Part shown: positions 7,977-17,189 of the stretch, piece by piece
How positions within the stretch are numbered: position 1 is the first letter of the stretch
How the letters are laid out: each line of letters starts with the position of its first letter
NCBI RefSeq assembly: GCF_002127585.1
Contig: NZ_NEGZ01000014.1
Span: forward strand, 32,651 to 87,371
Direction: 5' to 3'
Source: Janthinobacterium sp. GW458P
GTDB taxonomy: Bacteria; Pseudomonadota; Gammaproteobacteria; Burkholderiales; Burkholderiaceae_D
Length of the DNA stretch: 54,721 bases
Position numbers and translations under genes: made by a program
The notes under the pieces: model-generated
Seen by the model: only the letters and a program-made list of their open reading frames with translations
Told to the model about the DNA's origin: nothing
The model's database searches: none

Positions 7977-8420
7977 CTAGTCGATCCAGTTCACTTGTGG
8001 AAACTTGCTGCCGAAATCCTCCGGCATGGGCACGACCTGGCTGCGCTTGTAGTTGAAGAAGACAAAGCCGGACTTGGCCATGGCGATCAGGGTGTTGTCG
8101 CGCGGACGCGTGATGCGGAAGGTGATGTCGCCGCCATACTTGTTGAAATCCATGACGCCCACTTCGAACAGCAACTGGTCGCGCGCATGGGCTTCGGCGC
8201 GGTAGGTGGTGGCCAGGTCGGTGACGATGATGCCGGTGCCGTCCGCCTCGATGTCGCGCACGCCATATTCGAACAGGAAGCGGGCGCGCGCCTCGGAAAT
8301 CATGGAAATCATGGAATCGTTGCCGAGATGGTTGCCGGCGTTGATGTCCGTCGTGCGTACCGTCAGTTGCGAGGAATAGCAGTACTGGTCTTCGGGAAAT
8401 TCAAGTGTCAAACGGGCCAT
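7977..8420 (-). CDS. Hotdog-fold acyl-CoA thioesterase
   Basis: 147 residues from the ATG at 8420, preceded by AAGAGAA. The frame stays open 33 codons upstream without protein-like sequence. The order of features fits the 4-hydroxybenzoyl-CoA thioesterase/YbgC-like family: 'VRTTDINAGNHLGNDSMISMISEAR', with the Asp-X-X-Gly-His core, a long helix with 'ARARFLFEYG', and strands 'GIIVTDLATTYRAEA' and 'FRITRPRDNTLIAMAKSGFVFF'. It would hydrolyse short or aromatic acyl-CoA esters in the cytoplasm. It follows the solute-binding gene on the same strand with a gap of 51 bases (7926-7976) but has no clear functional link to it. Confidence 0.82.
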   Translation of the reverse strand: MARLTLEFPEDQYCYSSQLTVRTTDINAGNHLGNDSMISMISEARARFLFEYGVRDIEADGTGIIVTDLATTYRAEAHARDQLLFEVGVMDFNKYGGDITFRITRPRDNTLIAMAKSGFVFFNYKRSQVVPMPEDFGSKFPQVNWID

Positions 8421-8538
8421 GGTGTTCTCTTGAGCTGGTGCGCAGGGCGCGGCGGAAAAAACCAATTCTAGCCGGTTCCCCGCGCCCCGTCGAAAAAGGC
8501 CCCAGCCGCGCGCGGCCATGACTGTTTACGCATGCTTA

Positions 8539-8574
8539 TTTGCGTACCTGTTTGCATACCTGTTTGCATACCTT
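8539..8574. repeat. Three tandem 12-base repeats
   Basis: Units TTTGCGTACCTG (8539-8550), TTTGCATACCTG (8551-8562) and TTTGCATACCTT (8563-8574), running into the stop codon of the PQQ-dependent dehydrogenase on the minus strand. Confidence 0.85.
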
Positions 8575-10036
8575 ATTTGCGCACGATCCGGTACACCTTG
8601 CCCGTGCCGCTCAACATGTACAGCTCGTTCTGTGCATCTTGCCCGAAGGACAGGATATTGCCCACGTTGGTAATGCCCCAGTCCGTCACGGCGGATGCCG
8701 CGCCATTGCTATAAGTGAAGCTTTTCAGCCAGCCGCTGCAGTAGTCGGAATACAGGTAGTGCCCCGCCAGTTCCGGCAGCGCCGTGCCGCGGTACACATA
8801 GCCGCCCGTGATCGAGCAGCCGCCGGCCGTGTCGTGGCCGTATTCGATGGCGGGCAGCACCAGCGCCGCCTGGTTGCAGCTGCTGCTGTTGTAACAATGC
8901 AACCCTTCCATGATGTTCCAGCCATAGTTGTTGCCCGCCTGTCCGGCGGGACGCACGTCGACTTCTTCCCAGTTGGCCTGGCCCACGTCGGCGATGTACA
9001 GCAGCTGGGCCGGCACGTCGAAGGCGTAGCGCCACGGATTGCGCAAGCCGTAGGCCCAGATTTCCCCGCGCCCGCCCGCCGTGCCGGCAAAGGGATTGCC
9101 AGAGGGAATGGCATACGGCTGGGCCACGGTGCTGGCGTTGACGTCCAGGCGCAGCAGTTTGCCCAGCAGCACGTTCGTGTTTTGCGCATTGCCGGGCGGG
9201 TCGCCGCCACTGCCGCCATCGCCCGTGCCCGCGTACAGGTAGCCGTCCGGGCCAAAGCTGAGCAGGCCGCCATAGTGGTTGCTGAACGTGGGGTGGGGGA
9301 TGGTAATGATGGTCAGCGCGGACAGGGGATCGGCCACGTTGGCGTTGCCGGCTGACACTTGCCGCCGCTCGATGACGATATCGCCGGCCAGGTTGGTGTA
9401 ATAGATGAAGAAATAGCCGTTGCTGGCGTACTGCGGATGGAAGGCCAGCGACAGCAGGCCCCGTTCGCCGCTGGTGGTGGTGAGCGTGCTGATGTCGAGG
9501 AAGGGCGTGGGCAGCACGCTGCCGTTCTGCAGCACGCGGATGCGGCCGGGGCGCTCGAGAATGAAAAGGCGGCTGTCGCCGGGCGGCGCCGTGAGGAAGA
9601 TGGGCGCGTCCAGCCCGCTCGCCACTTCCTGCAGGGCCAGGGCCAGCGGCGCCGTGGCCGCATAGCTGACGCTGGCGCTGGCCGTGGCTCCCGTATTCAC
9701 CTGCACCTGCTGCGTGACGGGCGTGGGCGCCAGGGTTCCCGTGCCCTGCGCCACGCTGGCGGCGCTGACGGTGTAGGCGCCGGGCGCCAGGCTGGTGAGC
9801 GTGGCGGTGGCCGTCAGCGTCGTGCTGTACGACGCGGGCCCCGTGACCGTGACGGCGCCCGCCACGCCGGCCGGCAAGCCGCCGATGCTGACCGTCAGGC
9901 TGCCCGTGGTGGCGCCGGGCGCCGGGTGGTCCTGGCCGCCGCCACAGGCGGCAAGCAGGGCCAGGCAGCATGCCAGCAGCAGGGCCAGCCAGGGCCGGGG
10001 AGATCGGCAAGGAAAGCGGGACGAGATATGGCGCAT
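8573..10036 (-). CDS. PQQ-dependent sugar dehydrogenase lipoprotein
   Basis: 487 residues; the ATG at 10036 follows an AGGAG site. Residues 1-31 are a lipoprotein signal with lipobox 'LLAACGGG', so the mature N-terminal Cys would be lipidated. Residues about 40-125 form a Thr/Val-rich beta domain (PKD/Ig-like), probably a spacer. The remainder is a six-bladed propeller of the soluble glucose/aldose dehydrogenase family: 'ERGLLSLAFHP', 'NHYGGLLSFGPDG', 'GDGGSGGDPPGNAQN', 'GLRNPWRYAFD', 'DVGQANWEEVD', 'NNYGWN' and 'YSDYCSGWL'. It oxidises sugars in the periplasm using PQQ and Ca. No PQQ-synthesis genes are in the window. Confidence 0.9.
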   Translation of the reverse strand: MRHISSRFPCRSPRPWLALLLACCLALLAACGGGQDHPAPGATTGSLTVSIGGLPAGVAGAVTVTGPASYSTTLTATATLTSLAPGAYTVSAASVAQGTGTLAPTPVTQQVQVNTGATASASVSYAATAPLALALQEVASGLDAPIFLTAPPGDSRLFILERPGRIRVLQNGSVLPTPFLDISTLTTTSGERGLLSLAFHPQYASNGYFFIYYTNLAGDIVIERRQVSAGNANVADPLSALTIITIPHPTFSNHYGGLLSFGPDGYLYAGTGDGGSGGDPPGNAQNTNVLLGKLLRLDVNASTVAQPYAIPSGNPFAGTAGGRGEIWAYGLRNPWRYAFDVPAQLLYIADVGQANWEEVDVRPAGQAGNNYGWNIMEGLHCYNSSSCNQAALVLPAIEYGHDTAGGCSITGGYVYRGTALPELAGHYLYSDYCSGWLKSFTYSNGAASAVTDWGITNVGNILSFGQDAQNELYMLSGTGKVYRIVRK

Positions 10037-10314
10037 GGCAGTCTCCTGCGGGAACGATGCAACGGCGGCTCAACAAACAATGGGCTTGTGCCAAGAATGC
10101 GCGTCTGTGTGCAGGCAAGTTTGAGCTGGCGCAAACGGACATCGCACTGGCGCCAGCATACGCCTCGCGCCTGCCGTTTTTCCGTGCGCTGCTGCACCGT
10201 GCGGCGGCATCGGACAAATGCGCCGCGTTTTCAGACAAGCGCAAGGCCAGCTACGCCGCTGTGCCCGCCTGCGCCTGATAATGGCGCATCTGAAACCGAG
10301 CAGGAAGAATCCCC
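10037..10314. other. Divergent intergenic region
   Basis: 278 bases between the PQQ dehydrogenase and the formaldehyde dehydrogenase, which start in opposite directions. It must hold both promoters. No convincing gene or repeat was seen. Confidence 0.6.
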
Positions 10315-11421
10315 ATGAAAACCAAAGCAGCAATTGCCTGGAAGGCGGGCGCGCCCTTGACCATCGAAGAAGTCGACCTGGCCGGCCCGCGCGCCGGCGA
10401 AGTGCTGGTCGAGCTGAAAGCGACGGGCATTTGCCATACCGATTACTACACCCTGTCCGGCGCCGATCCGGAAGGCATCTTCCCTGCCATCCTCGGCCAT
10501 GAAGGCGCCGGCGTCGTCGTCGACGTGGGGCCGGGCGTGACGACCCTGAAAAAGGATGACCACGTCATTCCCCTGTACACGCCGGAATGCCGCCAGTGCA
10601 AATTCTGCCTGTCGCAAAAGACGAACCTGTGCCAGGCCATCCGCTCGACGCAGGGCCGCGGCCTGATGCCGGACGCCACCTCGCGCTTCTCCCTGAACGG
10701 CCAGCCGCTGTACCACTACATGGGCACGTCCACCTTTTCCAATTACATCGTCGTGCCGGAAATCGCGCTGGCAAAGATCCGCGCGGACGCGCCGTTCGAC
10801 AAGGTCTGCTACATCGGCTGCGGCGTGACGACGGGCGTGGGCGCCGTGCTGTTCTCGGCCAAGGTCGAGGCGGGCGCCAACGTGGCCGTGTTCGGCCTGG
10901 GCGGCATCGGCCTGAACGTGATCCAGGCGGCGAAGATGGTCGGCGCCGATAAAATCATCGGCGTCGACATCAACCCGGCGCGCCAGGAAATCGCGCGCAA
11001 GTTCGGCATGACGCATTTCATCAACCCGAACGAGGTGGACAACGTCGTCGACGCCATCGTGCAGCTGACGGACGGCGGCGCCGATTATTCGTTCGAATGC
11101 GTGGGCAACACCACGTTGATGCGCCAGGCGCTCGAGTGCACGCACAAGGGCTGGGGCAAATCGTTCATCATCGGCGTGGCGGCGGCCGGCCAGGAAATTT
11201 CCACGCGTCCATTCCAGCTGGTGACGGGGCGCGAATGGCGCGGCTCGGCCTTCGGCGGCGCGCGCGGCCGCACGGACGTGCCGAAGATTGTCGACTGGTA
11301 TATGGAAGGCAAGCTCAATATTGACGATCTGATCACGCACCGCTTGCCGCTGGAACGCATCAACGAAGGCTTCGACCTGATGAAGAGCGGTGAGTCGATC
11401 CGTTCCGTCGTGTTGTACTAA
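10315..11421 (+). CDS. frmA: S-(hydroxymethyl)glutathione dehydrogenase / class III alcohol dehydrogenase
   Basis: 368 residues, the usual family length; AGGAAG precedes the ATG. Catalytic Zn ligands are in 'GICHTDYYTLSG' (Cys) and 'LGHEGAG' (His-Glu) plus 'YIGCGVTTG' (Cys). The structural Zn site is the four-Cys cluster 'PECRQCKFCLSQKTNLC'. The NAD-binding Rossmann motif is 'VFGLGGIGLNVI', followed by 'GVDINPAR'. The C-terminal 'EWRGSAFGG' is typical of class III enzymes. It converts S-hydroxymethylglutathione to S-formylglutathione in formaldehyde detoxification and can also reduce S-nitrosoglutathione. Neither the FrmR repressor nor the S-formylglutathione hydrolase gene is adjacent. Confidence 0.96.
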   Translation: MKTKAAIAWKAGAPLTIEEVDLAGPRAGEVLVELKATGICHTDYYTLSGADPEGIFPAILGHEGAGVVVDVGPGVTTLKKDDHVIPLYTPECRQCKFCLSQKTNLCQAIRSTQGRGLMPDATSRFSLNGQPLYHYMGTSTFSNYIVVPEIALAKIRADAPFDKVCYIGCGVTTGVGAVLFSAKVEAGANVAVFGLGGIGLNVIQAAKMVGADKIIGVDINPARQEIARKFGMTHFINPNEVDNVVDAIVQLTDGGADYSFECVGNTTLMRQALECTHKGWGKSFIIGVAAAGQEISTRPFQLVTGREWRGSAFGGARGRTDVPKIVDWYMEGKLNIDDLITHRLPLERINEGFDLMKSGESIRSVVLY

Positions 11422-11538
11422 TCTTATCGGATGTCCTCATTGCGCAACACTTGACGGACGGGGCACGGCGGCAGGCTGTACTTCGCTGCCCGCCCCTGCT
11501 AGTGTGAAGGCATCACCGCCTTGCTTTGGGAGCCGTTC

Positions 11539-11772
11539 ATGTTTGCCACTGCCTATCTCGCCACCTTGCGCCGCATGCTGCCCGTCTTTATCGGCGCGGC
11601 CCTGTCCTCCCTGTTGGCCTTGTGGTGGAGCAATGCCGCCATCCTGGCCACGCCCGCCATCTGGCTGGGGCTGCTGGCCACGTATCTGCTGTGCGCGCTG
11701 ATGTTTACGCCGCTGCAAGGACGGCGCCAGCAGCTGGCCACGCGCCACGTGCGCAGCAACAAGTCGCGCTGA
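11539..11772 (+). CDS. Small two-helix membrane protein, function unknown
   Basis: 77 residues from the ATG at 11539, with GGGAG 8 bases upstream. A TTG 18 bases earlier would overlap that site. Two hydrophobic helices are visible (about residues 13-33 and 38-58), followed by a basic tail rich in Arg, Gln and Lys that should be cytoplasmic. I do not recognise a family. It lies 117 bases after the formaldehyde dehydrogenase on the same strand and converges with the GlxA-type regulator. Confidence 0.65.
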   Translation: MFATAYLATLRRMLPVFIGAALSSLLALWWSNAAILATPAIWLGLLATYLLCALMFTPLQGRRQQLATRHVRSNKSR

Positions 11773-11794
11773 GTCTCGCGCACCGTCGCTGCGC

Positions 11795-12799
11795 CTAGCG
11801 CGCCGTGCTGGAAAAGCGCTCGCGGTAGTCGCGCGGCGTGATGGCAAGTTTCTTCTGAAACAGGCGGCGCAGCCTTTCCTCGCTGTGCAGGCCTGCCTGC
11901 GCGGCCACTTGTTTTAAGGAAGACACATTGTCTTCCAGCAAGCGCCGCGCCACTTCGAAGCGGGCCGTTTCGATGAATTCCGTGGGGCTGGTGCCTGTTT
12001 CACGCTGGAACACGCGCGTAAAATTGCGCTCGCTCATGGCCAGCCTGGCCGCCAGCAGCGGCACCGTGAGCTCGTCGGCAAGATGTTCGATGATCCAGCC
12101 CTGTAATTGCCGGATGGTCGGGTGCGTCGTCATCTGGCTCGACAGGTGCACGGAAAACTGCGACTGGCCGCCGGGCCGCTTCAGATACACGACCAGGTCG
12201 CGCGCCACTTCGAGCGCGATATCGCGGCTGAAATCGTCTTCCACCAGGGCCAGCGCCAGGTCGATGCCGGCCGTCACGCCGGCCGACGTCCAGAATTTGC
12301 CTTCCCGCACGAAAATGGCATCGGCATTGACCTGTATCAAGGGGTAGCGCTGGCGCAGGCTGTCCACGGCGCTCCAGTGCGTGGCCGCGCTCTTGCCGTC
12401 GAGCACGCCCGCCTCGGCCAGGAAGAAGCAAGCCGTGCACAGGGCCGCCAGCGCAGTGATGCGGGGCGCCGCCTCGGCCACCCAGGCGGCGAGGGCGGGG
12501 ATGTCCTGCAAGACTTGCTCGACGTGGTGGCAGCCGACGATGACGGCCAGGTCCGGCAAGCGGCTGGCGTCGAGCGCCTTGCTGGCGTGCAGCGACATCA
12601 GGGTGTCGGACTCGACCGGCCCGACGGCCGTCGAGGCGATGCGCACGTCGTAACCGCCAGGCAGATTGCGCAGGCGCAAATGCGTATTGGCGTAATCAAA
12701 CACTTTCATGGCGCCGATGGCTTCGAGGGCCTTGAAGCCGGGATAGACGATGATGTCGACGGTGCGCAGGGGAAATTCCTTGGGGCTTTGCTTGATCAT
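11795..12799 (-). CDS. GlxA-type transcriptional regulator (DJ-1/PfpI plus AraC domains)
   Basis: 334 residues from the ATG at 12799. The N-terminal domain (about 1-185) has the DJ-1/PfpI fold used as a sensor: 'VDIIVYPGFKALEAIGAMKVFDYAN', and the nucleophile-elbow-like 'LAALCTACFFLAEAGVLDG' with 'ATHW'. The C-terminal domain (about 225-330) is an AraC/XylS double helix-turn-helix, with 'MSERNFTRVFQRETGTSPTEF' and 'LHSEERLRRLFQKKL'. Relatives regulate catabolic genes such as those for glycine betaine or arginine, or respond to formaldehyde. It sits near the formaldehyde dehydrogenase but points toward it, so a regulatory link is only a guess. Confidence 0.88.
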   Translation of the reverse strand: MIKQSPKEFPLRTVDIIVYPGFKALEAIGAMKVFDYANTHLRLRNLPGGYDVRIASTAVGPVESDTLMSLHASKALDASRLPDLAVIVGCHHVEQVLQDIPALAAWVAEAAPRITALAALCTACFFLAEAGVLDGKSAATHWSAVDSLRQRYPLIQVNADAIFVREGKFWTSAGVTAGIDLALALVEDDFSRDIALEVARDLVVYLKRPGGQSQFSVHLSSQMTTHPTIRQLQGWIIEHLADELTVPLLAARLAMSERNFTRVFQRETGTSPTEFIETARFEVARRLLEDNVSSLKQVAAQAGLHSEERLRRLFQKKLAITPRDYRERFSSTAR

Positions 12800-12914
12800 G
12801 CGATATGCGCGAGGGTGACAAATACTGCCATAATGCAACAACAGCGAGGGCGTAGATTAGCATGGAATAAGCCACGCGCCCGCTGGTTTCCCATTCATCA
12901 GATTCCTGGATATC

Positions 12915-15839
12915 GTGCGCTTACTTCCCTTTTTTGCCACCCTGACACTATTGTTGTACTCAACTATTGCCCAGGCTGCCACGCTCAACTTCAATGGCGG
13001 CGCCGTCAGCGGCTGCAGCCTGAGCACGGATGGCTTGCAATACACGTGCCCCTCGCTGGCGCTGGACTCTACCGACGTCATCGTCATCGGCAGCGCGTAT
13101 GGCGTGACGGTCAACAGTTCGCTGGCGATGAGCTATAACCAGGGCTTGACGATGAGCGGCAACGCCGCGCTGACCGTCAGGGGCAATCTCGATATCAAGG
13201 ACATCAAGCCGTCGAATCTGAAGGTGACAGGGGGCAGCCTGAGCGCCGAAGGCGGCACCTTCCTCATGGGCGCGCAGGAACAGACCGTCACGGCGAATAT
13301 TGCCGCCACCACCATCAAGATGGGCTCGAACAACGTCACGGTGACGGGCAAGATCAGCGCCAAGGGCCCGGTGGAAATCGCCTCCGGTTCGGTCATCAAC
13401 GGGCCGATCAGCGGCACCATCGTCAATATCCTGGCCGCCAGCACCCGCATCCAGGGCGATATCACGGCCAGCGTTTCGCTGACCATCGGTTCGGGCAGCC
13501 AGGTGACGGGCGACCTGAAATCGCCGACCATCGACCTGAAGGCGTCCGGCCTGCTCGTCATCGGCGACGTGGACGCGAGCAATTCCTTGTCGATCGCCTC
13601 GGGCAATGGCATCAGGGGCAATGTGGATGCCGGCGAGGTCACCCTCGACTCGTCCAACGCCTATATCACGGGCAACGCCAAGGTTGACCACATCACCCTG
13701 GGCTGGCAGGGCCGGGTGCAGCAAACCATCACCTGCAAGGCCTATACGCCATCGAACCCGTGCAGCTGCGTGACGAACAACAGCGGCTGGGCCTTCAATG
13801 AACCGATGGGGCCGAAATGCGGCCCCGGCACGCAGGCCGCTCCCCACCACTTCCAGATCGACCATCCGGGCAATGCGCTGACGTGCGCGCCGCAGACGGT
13901 GACGGTGACGGCATGCGCGGATGCCGCCTGCAGCACCAGGTACACGGGCGGCGCGAATGTCACCGTCAGTCCCGGCGGCACGGCGACGCTGATCGACAGC
14001 AGCGGCGTGGCGACGGCCAGCGTGCGCCAGTACACGGCCGGCAGCGCCACCCTGAGCCTGGCGAGCGTGCCCGGCGCCAAGGAAGCGCTCGTGTGCAAGC
14101 GCGCTTCGGACGCCAGCAGCAGCTGCAACATGGCTTTTGCGGCAACAGGATTGACGGTCATTCCCGTCAATCATGTTTCTGCCACTCAACAGTCGTTCAG
14201 CATCAGCGCCGTGCAGGGCGCCCCCAGCCAGACCCCGCAAGCGTGCGTGCCCCTGTTTAAGAATACCAGCAAGGATTTGACCCTCAGTTGCAGCTATGGC
14301 AATCCCGCCAGCGGCACCTTGCCCGTCTTCATCAAAGGCACGGGCCCCTTCATCGCCTTGGCCGCGGATAACAGCAGTGCTTGCAGTCTCCTGGGGAAGA
14401 CTGTCAACCTGGCGTTCGACAACGCTGGCGTTGCCACGGCCATCATGTCGTATGCGGACGTGGGCAAGCTGAATATGACGGCCACCTATACGGGGTCGGC
14501 CGCTAGCGGCGACGCCGGCTTGAGGATGACGGGCAACGCCGAAGTCACCGTCGTGCCGGCCGCGTTCAGCGTCCCCGTCATTGCCAGTCCCCAGCGCGCG
14601 GGCGCGCCGGTGACGGTCAGCATGAGCGCGCTCAATAGCGCGGGCGCCGTGACGCCGAACTTCGGCAATGAAAAGCCGGCAGAAACGGCGCTGCCTTCGC
14701 TGGCCAGCCTGGTCAGGCCGACGGCGAGCGAGATCCCCAAGCCCGCCAAGCCTGCCCTGCAAGGTGGCGTGGTCTTCGCCAATGGTAGCGTTGCCAGCAG
14801 TGACATGAACTGGCCGGAAGTGGGAACCATCACCATCGCCTTCAATCTGGCCAACCGCAAGGGCTACCTGGATGCCAACCTTGCCGCGCCGGCCCCGAGC
14901 GTGAGCAAGCCGGTGCAGTTTATCCCGCATCACTTCATCACGGAGCTGATCAAAAAGGGCGACGGTGATGCGCCGGCCGCGCTCAACGGCATCGCCACGC
15001 CGTGCGCCGCGCCGCTCACCTGCGCCGACGATGGGGCGACAGGCCGCTACGCGTATGCGGGGCAGGCGATAGGCGTGCGCGTGACGGCGCGCGCCCTGGG
15101 CGGGACGACGACGCAAAATTATGACGAGCTCAATCCGAGCGTCCTGGCGCCCGTGCTGCTCGACGGCTGGGATGCGGCCACGGGCACGATTGCTTTTCCA
15201 CCGAGCACTTCTGATGGCAGCAGCCGGCTCACCGACGGCAAGAAGGCGCAAGCCACCATCACCGGCGTGGCGCCCGCGACATTCACCCTGGGCGTCGCCT
15301 CGCCCATGGTCGCCTACCGCTTTCCGGGCAAGCCGGGCGCGCCGCTGGCGCCCACCGGCGTGCGCTTGCGCGCCAGCAGCACATATCTCGGCAGCGTCGT
15401 CGTCAGCTCGACCTCTGCATTGGTACAGAACGAGGCGCGGCTGACCGTGCTGTCGGGGCAATGGCAGGTTGCCCACGGTTATGGTTCCGAGTTGTTGCCC
15501 GTCAAACTGGCCGTGCAAGTGCAGTATTGGAATGGAACGAAATGGGTGACGAATTTGCTCGACAGCATCAGCGCATTCAACAAGTCGGACGTGGTGCTGG
15601 CCAACTGCAAGAAACCGCTGGACTGCGCTGCGCTGGCTGTGGATGACCGGACCTACGCCGTCGCCCAAGGCGTGTTGCCGCAGTTCAATCGCCTGACTCT
15701 GCTGGCGCCCGGAACCGGCAAGTCTGGCCGCGTGGACGTTTCCGTGGGCAATCATCCTTACCTGGGCAGCACGGTCGGCGTCGTCGTCTTTGGCATCCTC
15801 AGAGCGGGCCCCGTGATTTATCTGCGCGAGATGTATTGA
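12915..15839 (+). CDS. MshQ-like DUF6701 surface protein with repetitive N-terminal beta region
   Basis: 974 residues starting at GTG 12915; no better in-frame start precedes the signal peptide (about 1-22, ends 'IAQA'). Residues about 60-270 consist of short, irregular repeats of the type 'V.GNLDIKD', 'VTGKISAKGPVEIASGSVI', 'IQGDITASVSLTIGSG', suggestive of a bactofilin- or beta-helix-like stack. A Cys-rich junction follows ('TCKAYTPSNPCSC'). The C-terminal two-thirds match the DUF6701/MshQ layout: 'HHFQIDHPGNALTCAPQTVTVTACADAAC', then 'FIPHHFITE' and the terminal beta domain. MshQ proteins belong to MSHA-type pilus clusters, but no pilus gene is nearby. Secreted or outer-membrane location inferred. 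Confidence 0.75.
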   Translation: MRLLPFFATLTLLLYSTIAQAATLNFNGGAVSGCSLSTDGLQYTCPSLALDSTDVIVIGSAYGVTVNSSLAMSYNQGLTMSGNAALTVRGNLDIKDIKPSNLKVTGGSLSAEGGTFLMGAQEQTVTANIAATTIKMGSNNVTVTGKISAKGPVEIASGSVINGPISGTIVNILAASTRIQGDITASVSLTIGSGSQVTGDLKSPTIDLKASGLLVIGDVDASNSLSIASGNGIRGNVDAGEVTLDSSNAYITGNAKVDHITLGWQGRVQQTITCKAYTPSNPCSCVTNNSGWAFNEPMGPKCGPGTQAAPHHFQIDHPGNALTCAPQTVTVTACADAACSTRYTGGANVTVSPGGTATLIDSSGVATASVRQYTAGSATLSLASVPGAKEALVCKRASDASSSCNMAFAATGLTVIPVNHVSATQQSFSISAVQGAPSQTPQACVPLFKNTSKDLTLSCSYGNPASGTLPVFIKGTGPFIALAADNSSACSLLGKTVNLAFDNAGVATAIMSYADVGKLNMTATYTGSAASGDAGLRMTGNAEVTVVPAAFSVPVIASPQRAGAPVTVSMSALNSAGAVTPNFGNEKPAETALPSLASLVRPTASEIPKPAKPALQGGVVFANGSVASSDMNWPEVGTITIAFNLANRKGYLDANLAAPAPSVSKPVQFIPHHFITELIKKGDGDAPAALNGIATPCAAPLTCADDGATGRYAYAGQAIGVRVTARALGGTTTQNYDELNPSVLAPVLLDGWDAATGTIAFPPSTSDGSSRLTDGKKAQATITGVAPATFTLGVASPMVAYRFPGKPGAPLAPTGVRLRASSTYLGSVVVSSTSALVQNEARLTVLSGQWQVAHGYGSELLPVKLAVQVQYWNGTKWVTNLLDSISAFNKSDVVLANCKKPLDCAALAVDDRTYAVAQGVLPQFNRLTLLAPGTGKSGRVDVSVGNHPYLGSTVGVVVFGILRAGPVIYLREMY

Positions 15840-15930
15840 GGCAGGGCAAAGGCGGGTGCACGCAGGCAGCGTGAAAAACCAGTAACATGCCTGGCTGTGG
15901 CATTCCCCCAACCTCAGACTGGAGTTTTCT

Positions 15931-16629
15931 ATGAGCACAACTTCGCAGTGGATCGATATTGCCGGCCCGGACGGCAGCTTCCAGGCTTACCTGGCCGTGC
16001 CGCACGTGGGCAAGGGCCCCGCCATCGTCCTGTTGCAGGAAATTTTCGGCGTCAACGAGCATATCCGCGCCGTGGCCGACCAGTACGCGGCCGACGGCTA
16101 CGTGGTGCTGGTGCCGGACCTGTTCTGGCGCGCCGGCGCGCACATTGAACTGGGCTATGACGGGGACGGCTGGAAGCGCGCCGTCGAACTGATGCAGGCC
16201 ACCGACAATCCGCATGCGGACAGCGATATCGCCGCCACCGTCGCCGTCCTGCGCGCCCGCCCTGAAGTGACGGGCAAGCTGGCCTCGGTCGGCTACTGCT
16301 TCGGCGGCCGCCTGTCGTACCAAACGGCCGCGGCCGGCCTGGTCGACGCCGCCATCGCCTATTACGGCGGCGGCATCCAGAACAAGCTGGACCTGGCCGA
16401 CAAGATCCAGGTGCCGCTGCTCATGCATTTCGGCGGCCAGGACAGCCATATTCCGCCGCAAGCCGTGCAAAAGATCGCCGAGCGCTTCGAAGACCGGCAA
16501 GACGTGGAAATCCATATCTACCCGGGCGCCGAGCACGGTTTCAACTGCACCCACCGCGACAGCTACCAGCAGCGTGCCGCCGCGCACGCGCATGGCAATT
16601 CCTTGATTTTCCTGGCAGAAAATCTGTAA
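15931..16629 (+). CDS. Dienelactone hydrolase family protein
   Basis: 232 residues; TGGAG precedes the ATG. The catalytic triad of the family is complete: C123 in 'GYCFGG', D171 in 'FGGQDSHI' and H202 in 'GAEHGFN', with E37 in 'LLQEIFGVN' as the residue that holds the Cys in its resting state. No signal peptide, so cytoplasmic. Carboxymethylenebutenolidase converts dienelactone to maleylacetate in chlorocatechol degradation. No other catechol-pathway genes are in the window, so it may act as a general carboxylesterase. Confidence 0.92.
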   Translation: MSTTSQWIDIAGPDGSFQAYLAVPHVGKGPAIVLLQEIFGVNEHIRAVADQYAADGYVVLVPDLFWRAGAHIELGYDGDGWKRAVELMQATDNPHADSDIAATVAVLRARPEVTGKLASVGYCFGGRLSYQTAAAGLVDAAIAYYGGGIQNKLDLADKIQVPLLMHFGGQDSHIPPQAVQKIAERFEDRQDVEIHIYPGAEHGFNCTHRDSYQQRAAAHAHGNSLIFLAENL

Positions 16630-16723
16630 GGCTTGCGCCGAAAACAGGATCGCCGGCCTTGCGCGCCGAGCAGCAAAGGCGCATGGGCGCTAAAATAGCG
16701 GCTGTGCCGGGCAACTCCGGCCG

Positions 16724-16742
16724 GCCGGGCGCGGCGCCCGGC
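16724..16742. promoter_or_regulatory. Strong hairpin in the SRPBCC gene leader
   Basis: GCCGGGCG (16724-16731) and CGCCCGGC (16735-16742) pair around three bases, 27 bases before the SRPBCC start. It may be a terminator for the upstream hydrolase without a T-tract, or a leader structure. Confidence 0.4.
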
Positions 16743-16769
16743 AAACCTGGATGAGGAACCGAATTAAAG

Positions 16770-17186
16770 ATGGCCCAAGTAATTGTTTCTGTAACATTGG
16801 CGGCAAGCGCCGAACGCGTGTGGGATTTTATCGGCGGCTTCCAGTCGTTGGCTGAATGGTCGAGCTCGATCAAGACCAGCCTGTCCGAACACGGCGGCCG
16901 CGTGCGCCGCCTGAAAACCACGGACGGCGCCGTCATCGCCGAGCGCCTGCAAAGCTACAGCGAAGCGGACAAGAGCTACAGCTATACCATCGTCTCGGGG
17001 CCTATCCCCGTCAGGAATTACCGCTCCACCCTGTGCGTCACGGGCGAACCGGGCGGCGCTTCCTGCGTGGCGCAATGGTCGAGCGAGTTCGACGCGGCCG
17101 AAGGCGTGGAAGAGGTCATGGTGGGCGCGTTCCAGCACCTGTACGAGACCGCATTCGTCGACCTGAAACGCATCATGGCGATTTGA
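16770..17186 (+). CDS. SRPBCC-family (polyketide cyclase/MxaD-like) protein
   Basis: 138 residues, cytoplasmic. The START/Bet v1-like fold is suggested by 'ASAERVWDFIGGFQSLAEWSSSIKTS' at the start, the strand 'GAVIAERLQSYSEADKSYSYTIVSGPIPVRNYRSTL', and the long C-terminal helix 'FQHLYETAFVDLKRIM'. This is the 'SRPBCC family/polyketide cyclase' group, which binds small hydrophobic ligands. The ligand and any enzymatic role are unknown. GAGGAA lies about 13 bases before the ATG. A terminator follows immediately. Confidence 0.85.
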   Translation: MAQVIVSVTLAASAERVWDFIGGFQSLAEWSSSIKTSLSEHGGRVRRLKTTDGAVIAERLQSYSEADKSYSYTIVSGPIPVRNYRSTLCVTGEPGGASCVAQWSSEFDAAEGVEEVMVGAFQHLYETAFVDLKRIMAI

Positions 17187-17189
17187 ATG

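Noticed and set aside
12960..15938. A 992-codon open frame antisense to the DUF6701 gene
   Set aside because: No signal peptide, start site or recognisable domain; the sense strand carries the real gene.
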